From a bacterium (lineage in GTDB: Bacteria > Ratteibacteria > UBA8468 > B48-G9 > JAFGKM01): a DNA stretch of 51,906 nucleotides. The stretch spans positions 1-51,906 of the forward strand of contig DAOOVW010000004.1 of assembly GCA_035370465.1 (NCBI GenBank), read 5' to 3'. Position numbers and translations under genes: made by a program. The notes below the pieces were generated by a model. The model searched no databases. It saw only the letters and a program-made list of their open reading frames with translations, and was not told where the DNA came from. Below, in pieces: positions 1 to 6,974 of the stretch. Within the stretch, counting starts at the first letter, position 1. Every line of letters starts with the position of its first letter.

Positions 1-30
1 CCCCCTATTTCCCTCCTTCCTTCCTTTCTT

Positions 31-91
31 CCCTCTCCCCTGCGGGGAGAGGCTCGCCCGTAGGGCTACGCCTGAGGGGTATAGGTGAGGG
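31..91. repeat. GC-rich palindromic repeat, copy R1
   Basis: A GC-rich island in AT-rich DNA. It has a perfect 9-bp hairpin (arms 32-40 and 44-52, loop TGC), followed by a tail containing CTCGCCCGTAGGGCTACGCC and ending in GTGAGGG. The same hairpin-plus-tail pattern recurs at 22121-22156, 24805-24924 and 49300-49580. It is REP-like and non-coding. Bases 1-30 are a C/T-rich run with nothing else recognisable. Confidence 0.7.
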
Positions 92-114
92 ACGATTTCA
101 TCTTTTTTTTGACA

Positions 115-534
115 CTACCTATAAAATGAACTTCCATATTTAATAAATGTTTTTACCATAACTTTTATTTTTTCCCAACTATGGCCAATTGCTTGTGGAG
201 ATGGATACCATTTTGCAATAAATCCACCATTAAATTTTCCAAAATAATAAATTAGTTTTTTTGCATAATTTCTAACATCATCCAATGTTCCATTTATCAT
301 AACACTTTGAATATCAACAGGACATCAGAAACATATATGCCCTCCAAACCTATTACTTAAATTTTCCACATCCATATTTTCCTGTTGGTCCATCTGTATA
401 ACATTCAATTTACTTTCAATTAAACCATCAAGTATGTCAACAATATAGCCACAACTATGAAGATTTGGGGATTGAAATAATATTGCTTTTTTACTATCTC
501 TTTTGAAATTATTTTTATTTCCACTGATAGACAA
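115..534 (-). pseudogene. Uroporphyrinogen decarboxylase (URO-D)-like protein, 5'-truncated fragment with in-frame TGA
   Basis: Two reading frames (325-534 and 115-324) lie in the same frame and are separated only by a TGA at 325-327. Joined, they read NLHSCGY, then DQQENM, RFGGHICF, stop, CPVDIQ, and then FNGGFIAKWYPSP near the end. This is the C-terminal third of URO-D-superfamily proteins (the methyltransferase-like branch). About 200 N-terminal residues are missing, because the region upstream is occupied by the V-ATPase subunit C gene. In relatives I recall, the position of the stop is usually Trp (FWCPVDIQ), so TGG to TGA is the simplest history. Neighbouring genes end in TGA, so genome-wide recoding is unlikely. 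It lies directly after the V-ATPase operon and may be read through from it. I judge it non-functional. Confidence 0.8.
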
Positions 535-1420
535 TAACTGGCTGTTTTTTTAATATATTCTCATCTATGTTATAAAATTTACTGATAAGTAATTTTTGTA
601 TTATGTCTGCCTCAATTTCTCTTGCGATAAAATAAGAGAAAATTACTTCAATTCCATAGGGAATAATTTTGCCTTCTTTTATATAGTTCATTATTGCTTT
701 GTATCTTATAATTTCAAAATTTTCTTCATTTATAAAAGTATCTGTAATTTTATATTCTTTTGTAAGGGATTTTAAAATTGCCTCTTCATTTAAAAATTTT
801 TCTGCCCTTGTATTTCCGTTTCTAATAAAAAAGGATGATACTATTTTTTCTCCTTTTTTCTTTTTTAAAATAAAAGTAGAAAGGTTAGCAAAGTCAATTT
901 CAATTTTCCCATATTTTTCAATAAAGGAAGAATTAAATGCAGTTAATAAATTATATAGTTGAATATAATACTCATTTTTCAGGTCAAGTAATTTTTCTTC
1001 TATATTTTTTTCTGATTTTACTATTTTAACCCCTTTCTTTAAAAAATCAGGTATATTCCCTTTATTTCCTTCAATATATCCTTTCAAAATCTGACCGGGT
1101 AAATTACATGGTAAAACATAATTACTTTTATTTTCTAAAATAATCCTCAAATTAAAAAAATCATTTTTTAGGAGAAAAATTCTCAAAATATCAGGAGAAA
1201 TTTTTTCTATTTCTTCATAAATAAAATTTCTCTCTTTATCAAGTAATTCAATAATTTCTTCTGTATTTAAAATTGGTGAAGGAAATTTATAAAATGACTT
1301 TTCTAATATTGAAATAACCTCTCCTATATTTTTTGCCTCTATTATACTTTGTACCTGTTTGGATGTTAGAAATTTTTTTTCAAGTGCCTTAATTCTTCCA
1401 CTTTCAGAATAAATATCCAT
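515..1420 (-). CDS. ntpC: V-type ATP synthase subunit C
   Basis: The product is 301 aa. It matches subunit C (eukaryotic subunit d) of the V/A-type ATPase, the helical socket linking the central rotor shaft to the membrane c-ring. Visible signs are the N-terminal SGRIKALEKKFLTSKQ segment, repeated helical segments, and a C-terminal EADIIQKLLISKF segment typical of the family. Length is close to the usual 300-350 aa. The ATG at 1420 is preferred over the GTG at 1429 because AAGGTG then sits at normal spacing. The gene overlaps the 3' end of the UDG gene. Subunits F, A, B, D and I are not adjacent, so the rest of the enzyme must be encoded elsewhere. A decayed URO-D fragment follows at once. 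Confidence 0.8.
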   Translation of the reverse strand: MDIYSESGRIKALEKKFLTSKQVQSIIEAKNIGEVISILEKSFYKFPSPILNTEEIIELLDKERNFIYEEIEKISPDILRIFLLKNDFFNLRIILENKSNYVLPCNLPGQILKGYIEGNKGNIPDFLKKGVKIVKSEKNIEEKLLDLKNEYYIQLYNLLTAFNSSFIEKYGKIEIDFANLSTFILKKKKGEKIVSSFFIRNGNTRAEKFLNEEAILKSLTKEYKITDTFINEENFEIIRYKAIMNYIKEGKIIPYGIEVIFSYFIAREIEADIIQKLLISKFYNIDENILKKQPVIVYQWK

Positions 1421-2021
1421 TTTCTTCACCTTCTTTATTATAGTACTTTTTTCTTTCTATCAACTCTCTTATTTTTTCAAAGTCCTTTTTAAGAAGTAAA
1501 TATCTGTCTGGATTATAAACAGCAACAGCAGGATGATAAAGTGGCAATATAAAGACACCTTTTTTTTCATAAATATTTCCATGCACCTTACTTATTGCTC
1601 CTGTCTCATCTATTGAAAATCTGTTAAAAATTTCTCTCATTGAATGTCTTCCAAGAGGGACAATAATTTCTGGTTTTATTAGTTCAATTTGTTTTGATAA
1701 GAAATAAGAACAACTTTTTATTTCTTCATCCTCTGGGTCTCTATTGTTAGGGGGCCTACATTTAACTATATTTGTTATATAAACATCATCTCTTTTTAAG
1801 TTAATTGACGAAAGAAGTAAGTCAAGAATTTCTCCTGCTTTTCCACAAAAAGGAATGCCTTTTTTATCTTCATTAAAACCAGGACCTTCCCCTATAAATA
1901 AAATTCTGGTATCAATACTTCCTTTTCCAAAAACAACATTTGTCCTACCTTTATATAATTTACATCTTTGACAATTTCTACTTTCTTCTTCTAATTCCTC
2001 AAATTCCTTTTTCTTTTCCAT
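1404..2021 (-). CDS. Family 4 uracil-DNA glycosylase (4Fe-4S)
   Basis: This 205-aa protein excises uracil from DNA to start base-excision repair. It shows the family 4/5 hallmarks: an N-terminal CQRC pair, motif GEGPGFNED for the uracil pocket, FCGKAG, a second cysteine pair (VKCRPP and KSCSYF) completing the iron-sulfur ligands, and the C-terminal YHPA motif. The ATG at 2021 is chosen because it gives the usual MEKKKEFEEL-type N-terminus; an upstream in-frame start at 2039 lies deeper in subunit E. It overlaps the 3' end of V-ATPase subunit E by 23 bases and the start of subunit C at its own end, so all three are probably translated from one message. A repair gene inside an ATPase operon is unusual. 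Function is confident, its presence there unexplained. Confidence 0.9.
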   Translation of the reverse strand: MEKKKEFEELEEESRNCQRCKLYKGRTNVVFGKGSIDTRILFIGEGPGFNEDKKGIPFCGKAGEILDLLLSSINLKRDDVYITNIVKCRPPNNRDPEDEEIKSCSYFLSKQIELIKPEIIVPLGRHSMREIFNRFSIDETGAISKVHGNIYEKKGVFILPLYHPAVAVYNPDRYLLLKKDFEKIRELIERKKYYNKEGEENGYLF

Positions 2022-2547
2022 TAAATAATTTTTCTGCAACTTCTTTTCTTAGTTCCTGACCAATTGTCTTTTTAATATTTTCCCAGGAAAACTCAATATC
2101 ACTATTCTCTCCTTCAATTAAAAATTTATCTTCTAAATGTTTTTCTTTTATAACTTCATATCCATCAATTTTTAAATTTACATTTTCAGGAACTAAAATT
2201 TTTACTTTTTTATCATTTATTGTTTGTAATATTTGAAATATAATTTCTCCAATATTTTTGTTAAGATATTCATTAAATTTATTTTTTATTTTTTCTTCAC
2301 ATTTATCTATCAATTGATTTTTAAAGGAAAGAATTTCTTTATTTTTTTCAATTTTAAAGTTAATAATTTCATTTTCTATCTCTTTATCAATTGTTTCTTT
2401 CATTTTTTTTAATTTTTCTTCATATTCTTTTTCAATAAGAAATTTTTTCTTTTCCCATTCAGAATTCAAAACACTTTGTGCCTCGTCAATTATTTTTTTC
2501 CTTTTTTCTTCTGCTTCTTCCATCAATTTTTTAATAAGGTTTTCCAT
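1999..2547 (-). CDS. ntpE: V-type ATP synthase subunit E
   Basis: A 182-aa, very Lys/Glu-rich, predicted long-helix protein. The first roughly 110 residues form a coiled coil and the C-terminal part is compact, with ILVPENVNLKI and IEFSWENIKKTIGQELRKEV resembling the globular head of subunit E. In V/A-ATPases subunit E pairs with G/H to form the peripheral stalk that holds the catalytic head against rotation. The gene starts one base after the stop of subunit K and overlaps the UDG gene. E proteins are poorly conserved, so the assignment rests partly on position between K and C, the usual I-K-E-C order. No separate subunit G/H gene is visible here. Confidence 0.75.
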   Translation of the reverse strand: MENLIKKLMEEAEEKRKKIIDEAQSVLNSEWEKKKFLIEKEYEEKLKKMKETIDKEIENEIINFKIEKNKEILSFKNQLIDKCEEKIKNKFNEYLNKNIGEIIFQILQTINDKKVKILVPENVNLKIDGYEVIKEKHLEDKFLIEGENSDIEFSWENIKKTIGQELRKEVAEKLFNGKEKGI

Positions 2548-2548
2548 T

Positions 2549-3022
2549 TTATATTTTTACTACAAAAAGTAAAAAAATTGAAGCAACAAGTCCTAAAACA
2601 GCATATGTTTCAACCATTGCTGCATAAACCATTGCCCTCATACTTGCTTCTGGATGTTTTGAAGCAACAGATATTCCAGCAGCACATACCCTTCCCTGAT
2701 ATATTGCAGAAGTAAGTCCTGAAATTGCTATTGGCAAACATGAAAGAAGAATTTGTAGACCAGCAGATGGAGAAACTGTTACTATTTGCCCTCCAAGGAT
2801 TCCGACTTTCATCATTATAAGAAATCCAGTCAAAAACCCATAAATTCCCTGTGTCCCTGGAAGAGCAACAAGCAATAACATTGTTCCAAATTTTTCCGGC
2901 TCTTCTGAAAGAACACCATTTGCTGCACTACCTGAATAACCAATTCCAATACTTGAACCAGTACCACACAAAAATATAGCAAGTCCTGCTCCAATTAAAG
3001 CATACAAAAGTCCGAGGTTCAT
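2549..3022 (-). CDS. ntpK: V-type ATP synthase subunit K (proteolipid c-ring)
   Basis: A 157-aa proteolipid with four hydrophobic helices in two hairpins, the rotor-ring subunit that carries ions across the membrane. The first hairpin contains LPGTQG (L54, T57, Q58). The second has SAIYQG (Q109) and AAMVETYAVLG, with the essential carboxylate E138. These match the five Na+ ligands known in Enterococcus hirae NtpK (L61, T64, Q65, Q110, E139), so sodium coupling is inferred. The first hairpin lacks a carboxylate, as is normal for the double-hairpin type. A strong AGGAGG ribosome-binding site lies in the 3' end of etfA, two bases downstream of which this gene starts. No subunit I gene precedes it, unlike in standard operons. 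Confidence 0.93.
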   Translation of the reverse strand: MNLGLLYALIGAGLAIFLCGTGSSIGIGYSGSAANGVLSEEPEKFGTMLLLVALPGTQGIYGFLTGFLIMMKVGILGGQIVTVSPSAGLQILLSCLPIAISGLTSAIYQGRVCAAGISVASKHPEASMRAMVYAAMVETYAVLGLVASIFLLFVVKI

Positions 3023-3024
3023 TT

Positions 3025-4206
3025 TTATCCTCCTTTTATTTGTTTTAATTTTTTAATAAGTAAAGGTAAAATTTCAAAAACATCTCCAACAATTCCTAAA
3101 TTTGCAACTTTAAATATAGGTGCATCAGGGTCTTTATTTATTGCAATAATATAGTCAGATGTTTGCATACCTGCAAGATGTTGAATTGCTCCTGAAATTC
3201 CACATGCAATATAAATTTTGGGTTTTACAGTTTTTCCAGTTTGCCCAACCTGGTGAGGATAGGGTATCCAACCAGAATCAACAGCAGCACGAGAAGAACC
3301 AACTGCTGCCCCTAAAAGTCCTGCAAGTTCCCTTATAAGGGAAAAATTTTCTGCTGCTTTTATTCCTCTTCCACCAGAAATAATTATTTCTGCTTCCTGT
3401 AAGTCAACAACATTTTCAACTCTTTCTCTACCAATAACTTCAACATTTTCTTCTATATCAATCTCAATATTTTCTTTAATTATTTTCCCTTCTTTCCCAT
3501 CAATTACTTCTGCAGGAGAGAAAATTTTTGGTCTTATTGTTGCCATTTGAGGACGATGATTTTTACATATAATTCTTGCCATTAAATTTCCACCAAAAGT
3601 TGGTCTTGTCTGAACTAATAGCCCTGTTTCTTCATCAATATCAATATCTGTACAGTCAGCAGTAAGTCCTGTTTTTATTCTTGCAGCAGTAAAAGGTATA
3701 AATGACCTTCCAATCATTGTAGCAGCAGCAATGACAATACTTGGCTTGTATTTTTTAATAAGTTTAGAAAATGCATCAGCAAAAGTTTGTTCTTTGAATG
3801 TCTGTAGTTTTTCATTTTCCACAATATAAACATTATCACATCCCCTTTCTATTAGTTGAGAAGCAAAAGAGGACACATCTCCGCCTAAAAGAACTCCTGA
3901 TATTTCTTCATTTAATTTTTCTTTTAGTTTCAAACAGGCAGAAAGCATTTCATAAGAAACAGAAGAAATTCCTTTTTCTCTTGTTTCAGCAAAAAACCAT
4001 ATTCCTTTATAATCAGATGTATCAATTTTTATTTCTTTTTCTTCTTTATAAAGTGCCTGTTCAGGACAGTTCTTTATACATAATCCACAAAGGGTACATT
4101 TTTCATTTATATTGATTTTATTTTCTTTTATTTCAAGTGCACCAAATGGGCAACTTTCAATACAATTTTTACATAAATTACATTTTTCATAAATTATTTT
4201 TATCAT
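3025..4206 (-). CDS. etfA: Electron transfer flavoprotein alpha subunit with N-terminal 2[4Fe-4S] ferredoxin domain
   Basis: A 393-aa fusion. Residues 1-50 hold two Cys clusters (C9/C12/C15/C19 and C37/C40/C43/C47), a bacterial-type ferredoxin. Residues from about 65 form the ETF alpha fold, and the FAD-binding C-terminal domain has GSSRAAVDSGWIP, HQVGQTGKTV and CGISGAIQH motifs. ETF accepts electrons from flavin dehydrogenases. The ferredoxin-fused form is known from lactate dehydrogenase/ETF and caffeyl-CoA reductase complexes, some of which bifurcate electrons. The ATG overlaps the etfB stop codon (TAATG), so the two are translationally coupled. No acyl-CoA or lactate dehydrogenase gene is in the window, so its redox partner is unknown. 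Confidence 0.93.
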   Translation of the reverse strand: MIKIIYEKCNLCKNCIESCPFGALEIKENKININEKCTLCGLCIKNCPEQALYKEEKEIKIDTSDYKGIWFFAETREKGISSVSYEMLSACLKLKEKLNEEISGVLLGGDVSSFASQLIERGCDNVYIVENEKLQTFKEQTFADAFSKLIKKYKPSIVIAAATMIGRSFIPFTAARIKTGLTADCTDIDIDEETGLLVQTRPTFGGNLMARIICKNHRPQMATIRPKIFSPAEVIDGKEGKIIKENIEIDIEENVEVIGRERVENVVDLQEAEIIISGGRGIKAAENFSLIRELAGLLGAAVGSSRAAVDSGWIPYPHQVGQTGKTVKPKIYIACGISGAIQHLAGMQTSDYIIAINKDPDAPIFKVANLGIVGDVFEILPLLIKKLKQIKGG

Positions 4207-4991
4207 TATACTACTCCCAATGTTTTAAGTTGTTTTATTATTTCATCAGTTAAATATTCTGGCTCACCCTCAATTTTTTTACCTTCTTTTTTTATTTCAG
4301 GTGTCCATACATCAATAACTCTTGTTGGAGAACCATCCTGTCCAAAAAATCTCTCATCTTCGCCTAACTGGTCAGCAGTTATTCTTTTAATTTCTGCCTT
4401 TTTTGCTTTTAATAGTCCTTTTAATGAGGGAATTCTTGGTTCATTTATTTCCTTTACAACTGTTATTAAAACAGGGAGTTTTGCCATTACCTTTTCATAG
4501 TGGTCTTCCATTAATCTTGTGCAATAAATAATATTATCAGAAATATTCTCAATTTTACTTACAAAAGTTATATAAGGGATTTTAAGAAATTCAGCAATTT
4601 CAGGTCCAACCTGTCCGGTACTTCCATCAAGGGTTTCTCTTCCGCATATTATTATATCAAAATTACCAGTTTTTTTTATTCCACAACTTAAAGTAAAAGA
4701 TGTCGCTAATGTATCACTTCCACCAAATTTTTTATCAGTAAGCAAAAAACCATCATCAACTCCCATCGCAATTGCTTCTTTTAATGCTTCTTCTGCCTGA
4801 AAAGGGCCCATAGAAATTGCCAATACTTCTCCCCCAAACCTCTCTTTCAATCGTATTCCTTCTTCAATAGCATAGGTGTCATAAGGGTTTATAATACTTT
4901 TTACTCCTTCTCTAACAATTCTTTTTGTTTCGGGATCTATTTTTACATCAAGTGACTCTGGAACCTGTTTTATGCATACGACTATTCTCAT
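4206..4991 (-). CDS. etfB: Electron transfer flavoprotein beta subunit
   Basis: A 261-aa ETF beta subunit that forms the heterodimer with the downstream EtfA. It begins MRIVVCIKQVPES, the classic EtfB start, and carries NPYDTYAIEEG, AIAMGVDDGFLL, DTLATS and a CGRETLDGSTGQVGPEIAE segment. EtfB binds the AMP or second FAD moiety and docks dehydrogenases. It is the first gene of the minus-strand operon, with a good AGGAGAG-type ribosome-binding site just upstream. A palindromic TATAAT element in the divergent gap probably drives it. The operon continues through etfA into V-ATPase genes with gaps of 0-3 bases. Confidence 0.93.
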   Translation of the reverse strand: MRIVVCIKQVPESLDVKIDPETKRIVREGVKSIINPYDTYAIEEGIRLKERFGGEVLAISMGPFQAEEALKEAIAMGVDDGFLLTDKKFGGSDTLATSFTLSCGIKKTGNFDIIICGRETLDGSTGQVGPEIAEFLKIPYITFVSKIENISDNIIYCTRLMEDHYEKVMAKLPVLITVVKEINEPRIPSLKGLLKAKKAEIKRITADQLGEDERFFGQDGSPTRVIDVWTPEIKKEGKKIEGEPEYLTDEIIKQLKTLGVV

Positions 4992-5029
4992 CCTCTCTCC
5001 TTTTCCTGTTTAATGTGAAGAATAAAATA

Positions 5030-5045
5030 TGGTATAATTATACCA
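5030..5045. promoter_or_regulatory. Palindromic divergent -10 element
   Basis: The perfect 16-bp palindrome TGGTATAATTATACCA holds a consensus TATAAT on each strand (plus 5033-5038, minus 5037-5042). It lies between divergent etfB and the membrane protein gene at 5116. Neither direction has a convincing TTGACA at 16-18 bp. It could be a shared promoter core or an operator; which one cannot be told from sequence. Confidence 0.45.
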
Positions 5046-5115
5046 CTGATTTTGCTTTTGTAAATTTTTTTGTGGGAATTCTACCGACTTTAATAATAAA
5101 ATTTTAGGAGATTAA

Positions 5116-5667
5116 ATGGAGAAAAAGAGAAAATCGTTTTACAATAAGTTTGAAATTAAAAAAAAGGGGTCAATTGATGAAAATATCAATAAACTTCAAA
5201 ACGAATTAGATATTTATCTAAAAGGAGCAGAAGAGATAGTAGAGGAAGATGAAATTTTAGAAAAAAAAGATATTAAAAAACCTGAAAAAAAGGCATCTTT
5301 TAAAAAAGAAGAATCTAATGAAAAATATAAAGAAAGTACTTATAAACATAAAGATATTACTGCAAATGTAAATGCTAAATTTAATAAAAAAATATTGTTT
5401 ATTCCACTTTTTCTTTTTATACTTTTTATTGGATTTATAAAATTTCCTCTTTTTAAATATACAACAACTCCAAAGAAAGACAGGGACATACCAGGTATTG
5501 AAATAAAGACAATTTTTTATTACAATGTTTTAGGAACAAAATTAAAAGAAAAGACAATTCTTAATGTAGGAAATAAAGAAATAATAGTCCCGATTTCTAT
5601 TGAAAAATGGTTTGGCCTATCAAAAGAGGAGAAAATAAAATATATTAAGGTTTTTCAGAGTGAATGA
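5116..5667 (+). CDS. Hypothetical single-pass membrane protein
   Basis: A 183-aa protein I do not recognise. Residues 1-90 are highly charged (Lys/Glu) with a probable coiled coil around 20-50. Residues 93-108 are one hydrophobic segment (ILFIPLFLFILFIGFI) preceded by positive charges, so the N-terminus is probably cytoplasmic. The last 70 residues form a small basic domain with an extracytoplasmic location predicted by the positive-inside rule. A GGAG ribosome-binding site precedes the ATG. It stands alone between the divergent etfB promoter and tRNA-Glu, ends in TGA, and has no clear terminator. Confidence 0.65.
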   Translation: MEKKRKSFYNKFEIKKKGSIDENINKLQNELDIYLKGAEEIVEEDEILEKKDIKKPEKKASFKKEESNEKYKESTYKHKDITANVNAKFNKKILFIPLFLFILFIGFIKFPLFKYTTTPKKDRDIPGIEIKTIFYYNVLGTKLKEKTILNVGNKEIIVPISIEKWFGLSKEEKIKYIKVFQSE

Positions 5668-5736
5668 ATTTTAATCCTCTTTTATATTTCCCTTCTAATT
5701 TCTGCTAACTTTTTTATACCCAGTTTATTATAAAAA

Positions 5737-5809
5737 TAGCCCCAACGGGATTTGAACCCGTGTCTGATGGCTGAGAACCACCTGTCCTTGGCCTCTAGAC
5801 GATGGGGCC
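5737..5809 (-). tRNA. tRNA-Glu (anticodon CTC)
   Basis: The reverse complement folds as a 73-base cloverleaf. The acceptor stem GGCCCCA pairs with TGGGGCT (one G-U), the anticodon stem is GGTGG/CCATC around the loop TTCTCAG giving anticodon CTC, and the T-arm is GGGTTCAAATCCC. The discriminator is A, and CCA is not encoded. It reads glutamate GAG codons. The gene lies convergent with the gene at 5116 and about 1.2 kb from gltX, the synthetase that charges it. Confidence 0.93.
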
Positions 5810-5854
5810 TGTACTTATCAATTTGTGTTAAAATAATACTTAAAGGATAAAATA

Positions 5855-6898
5855 ATGTCAAGATATTATAAAATTGCAGGATGTATTCATATACATTTTC
5901 CTATTAAATTTTTTGAGAAAGGAATAAAGTTAGTCGCAGAGAATGCAAACCGTGCAGGTCTTGATTTTGCCATTCTAACAAGTCATGTGCCAGAAAAAGA
6001 AAATAAGTATAAAGAAATTCTAAATTTTAATTCTTATTATGGGAAAACACTTATTATTTCTGGACAGGAGACAAATGATATAAGAAAAAAGAATCATCTA
6101 ATAATTGTCGGGGAAAAAGAGTGGTATAGGAAGAAAGAGAATATCCAGGAGATAATATATAAGGTAAAAAATAAAAATGCTTTTACAATAGTTGCCCATC
6201 CTTTTGGTGAGCATAGATTATCTTTAAAAAAGAAAAATTATGAATGGGAAAATTGGGAAAACGAATTTGATTGTGTTGAGGTATGGTCATTGCTTTTTGA
6301 TTGGGCAACTTTTACAAATCCATTTAATTTACCTTTCAGGTATTTTACCTTTCCTGATAACTTAAATGGTCCTGATAAGAGGGCAGTTTTAATGTGGGAT
6401 AGCATTTCAAACAAAAGAAAAATTCCTGCTATTGCTGGTCTTGATATCCATTTACTTCCACCAATTTTAAGATTTTTTGATATAAAAAAGAATTTTCTTT
6501 ATGAAACAACATTTAAAATTTTAAGAAATCATCTTTTTTTAAAAGAAAACTTGTCAGGAAATTCATTGGATGATGTTAAGAGGATATTTGAGTGTTTAAA
6601 AAGAGGAAATTTATATTTTTCCAATGATTACTTAAAAAATAGTGATGGATTTTATTTTGGTGAAGAAAATGGGGACTTTTTAATGGGGGATGAAGGGCAA
6701 TTTGGGAAGAAAATAATTATAGAAACGCCTTTTAAAGGTGAAATAAAACTTATAAAAAATGGGAAAGTAATAGTTAGAAAAAATGATAAATTTCTTGAAT
6801 ATTTTGTTGAGGAAAAGGGAAATTATAGGGTTGAAGTTTATTTCAATAATAAACCATGGATTTTTTCAAATTTTCTCTATTTTGGTAGTTTTTGTTAA
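5855..6898 (+). CDS. PHP-domain metal-dependent phosphoesterase-like protein
   Basis: A 347-aa protein. The first roughly 220 residues look like a PHP (polymerase and histidinol phosphatase) domain. It has the HxH pair at H12/H14, LTSH, a Glu in SGQETND, VAHPFG, VEVWS and a late GLDIH, which are the usual metal-binding positions in this TIM-like fold. Substrates of such enzymes vary (nucleotides, sugar phosphates, oligonucleotides) and cannot be fixed here. The C-terminal 100 residues look like a small beta domain. An AAAGG ribosome-binding site precedes the ATG. It stands alone between tRNA-Glu and gltX, with a 76-base gap downstream. There is no signal peptide, so it is probably cytoplasmic. 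Confidence 0.75.
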   Translation: MSRYYKIAGCIHIHFPIKFFEKGIKLVAENANRAGLDFAILTSHVPEKENKYKEILNFNSYYGKTLIISGQETNDIRKKNHLIIVGEKEWYRKKENIQEIIYKVKNKNAFTIVAHPFGEHRLSLKKKNYEWENWENEFDCVEVWSLLFDWATFTNPFNLPFRYFTFPDNLNGPDKRAVLMWDSISNKRKIPAIAGLDIHLLPPILRFFDIKKNFLYETTFKILRNHLFLKENLSGNSLDDVKRIFECLKRGNLYFSNDYLKNSDGFYFGEENGDFLMGDEGQFGKKIIIETPFKGEIKLIKNGKVIVRKNDKFLEYFVEEKGNYRVEVYFNNKPWIFSNFLYFGSFC

Positions 6899-6974
6899 AT
6901 AAAATCTACTAAAACGCATACACATACTTTACTTATCTTATTTATTCTGTTAAAATCACTATGAAAGGAGAAAA

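Noticed and set aside
325..327. Genome-wide recoding of TGA as Trp
   Set aside because: Other genes here end normally at TGA (e.g. 5665-5667, 1999-2001) and use TGG for Trp; the single case is better explained as a pseudogene.
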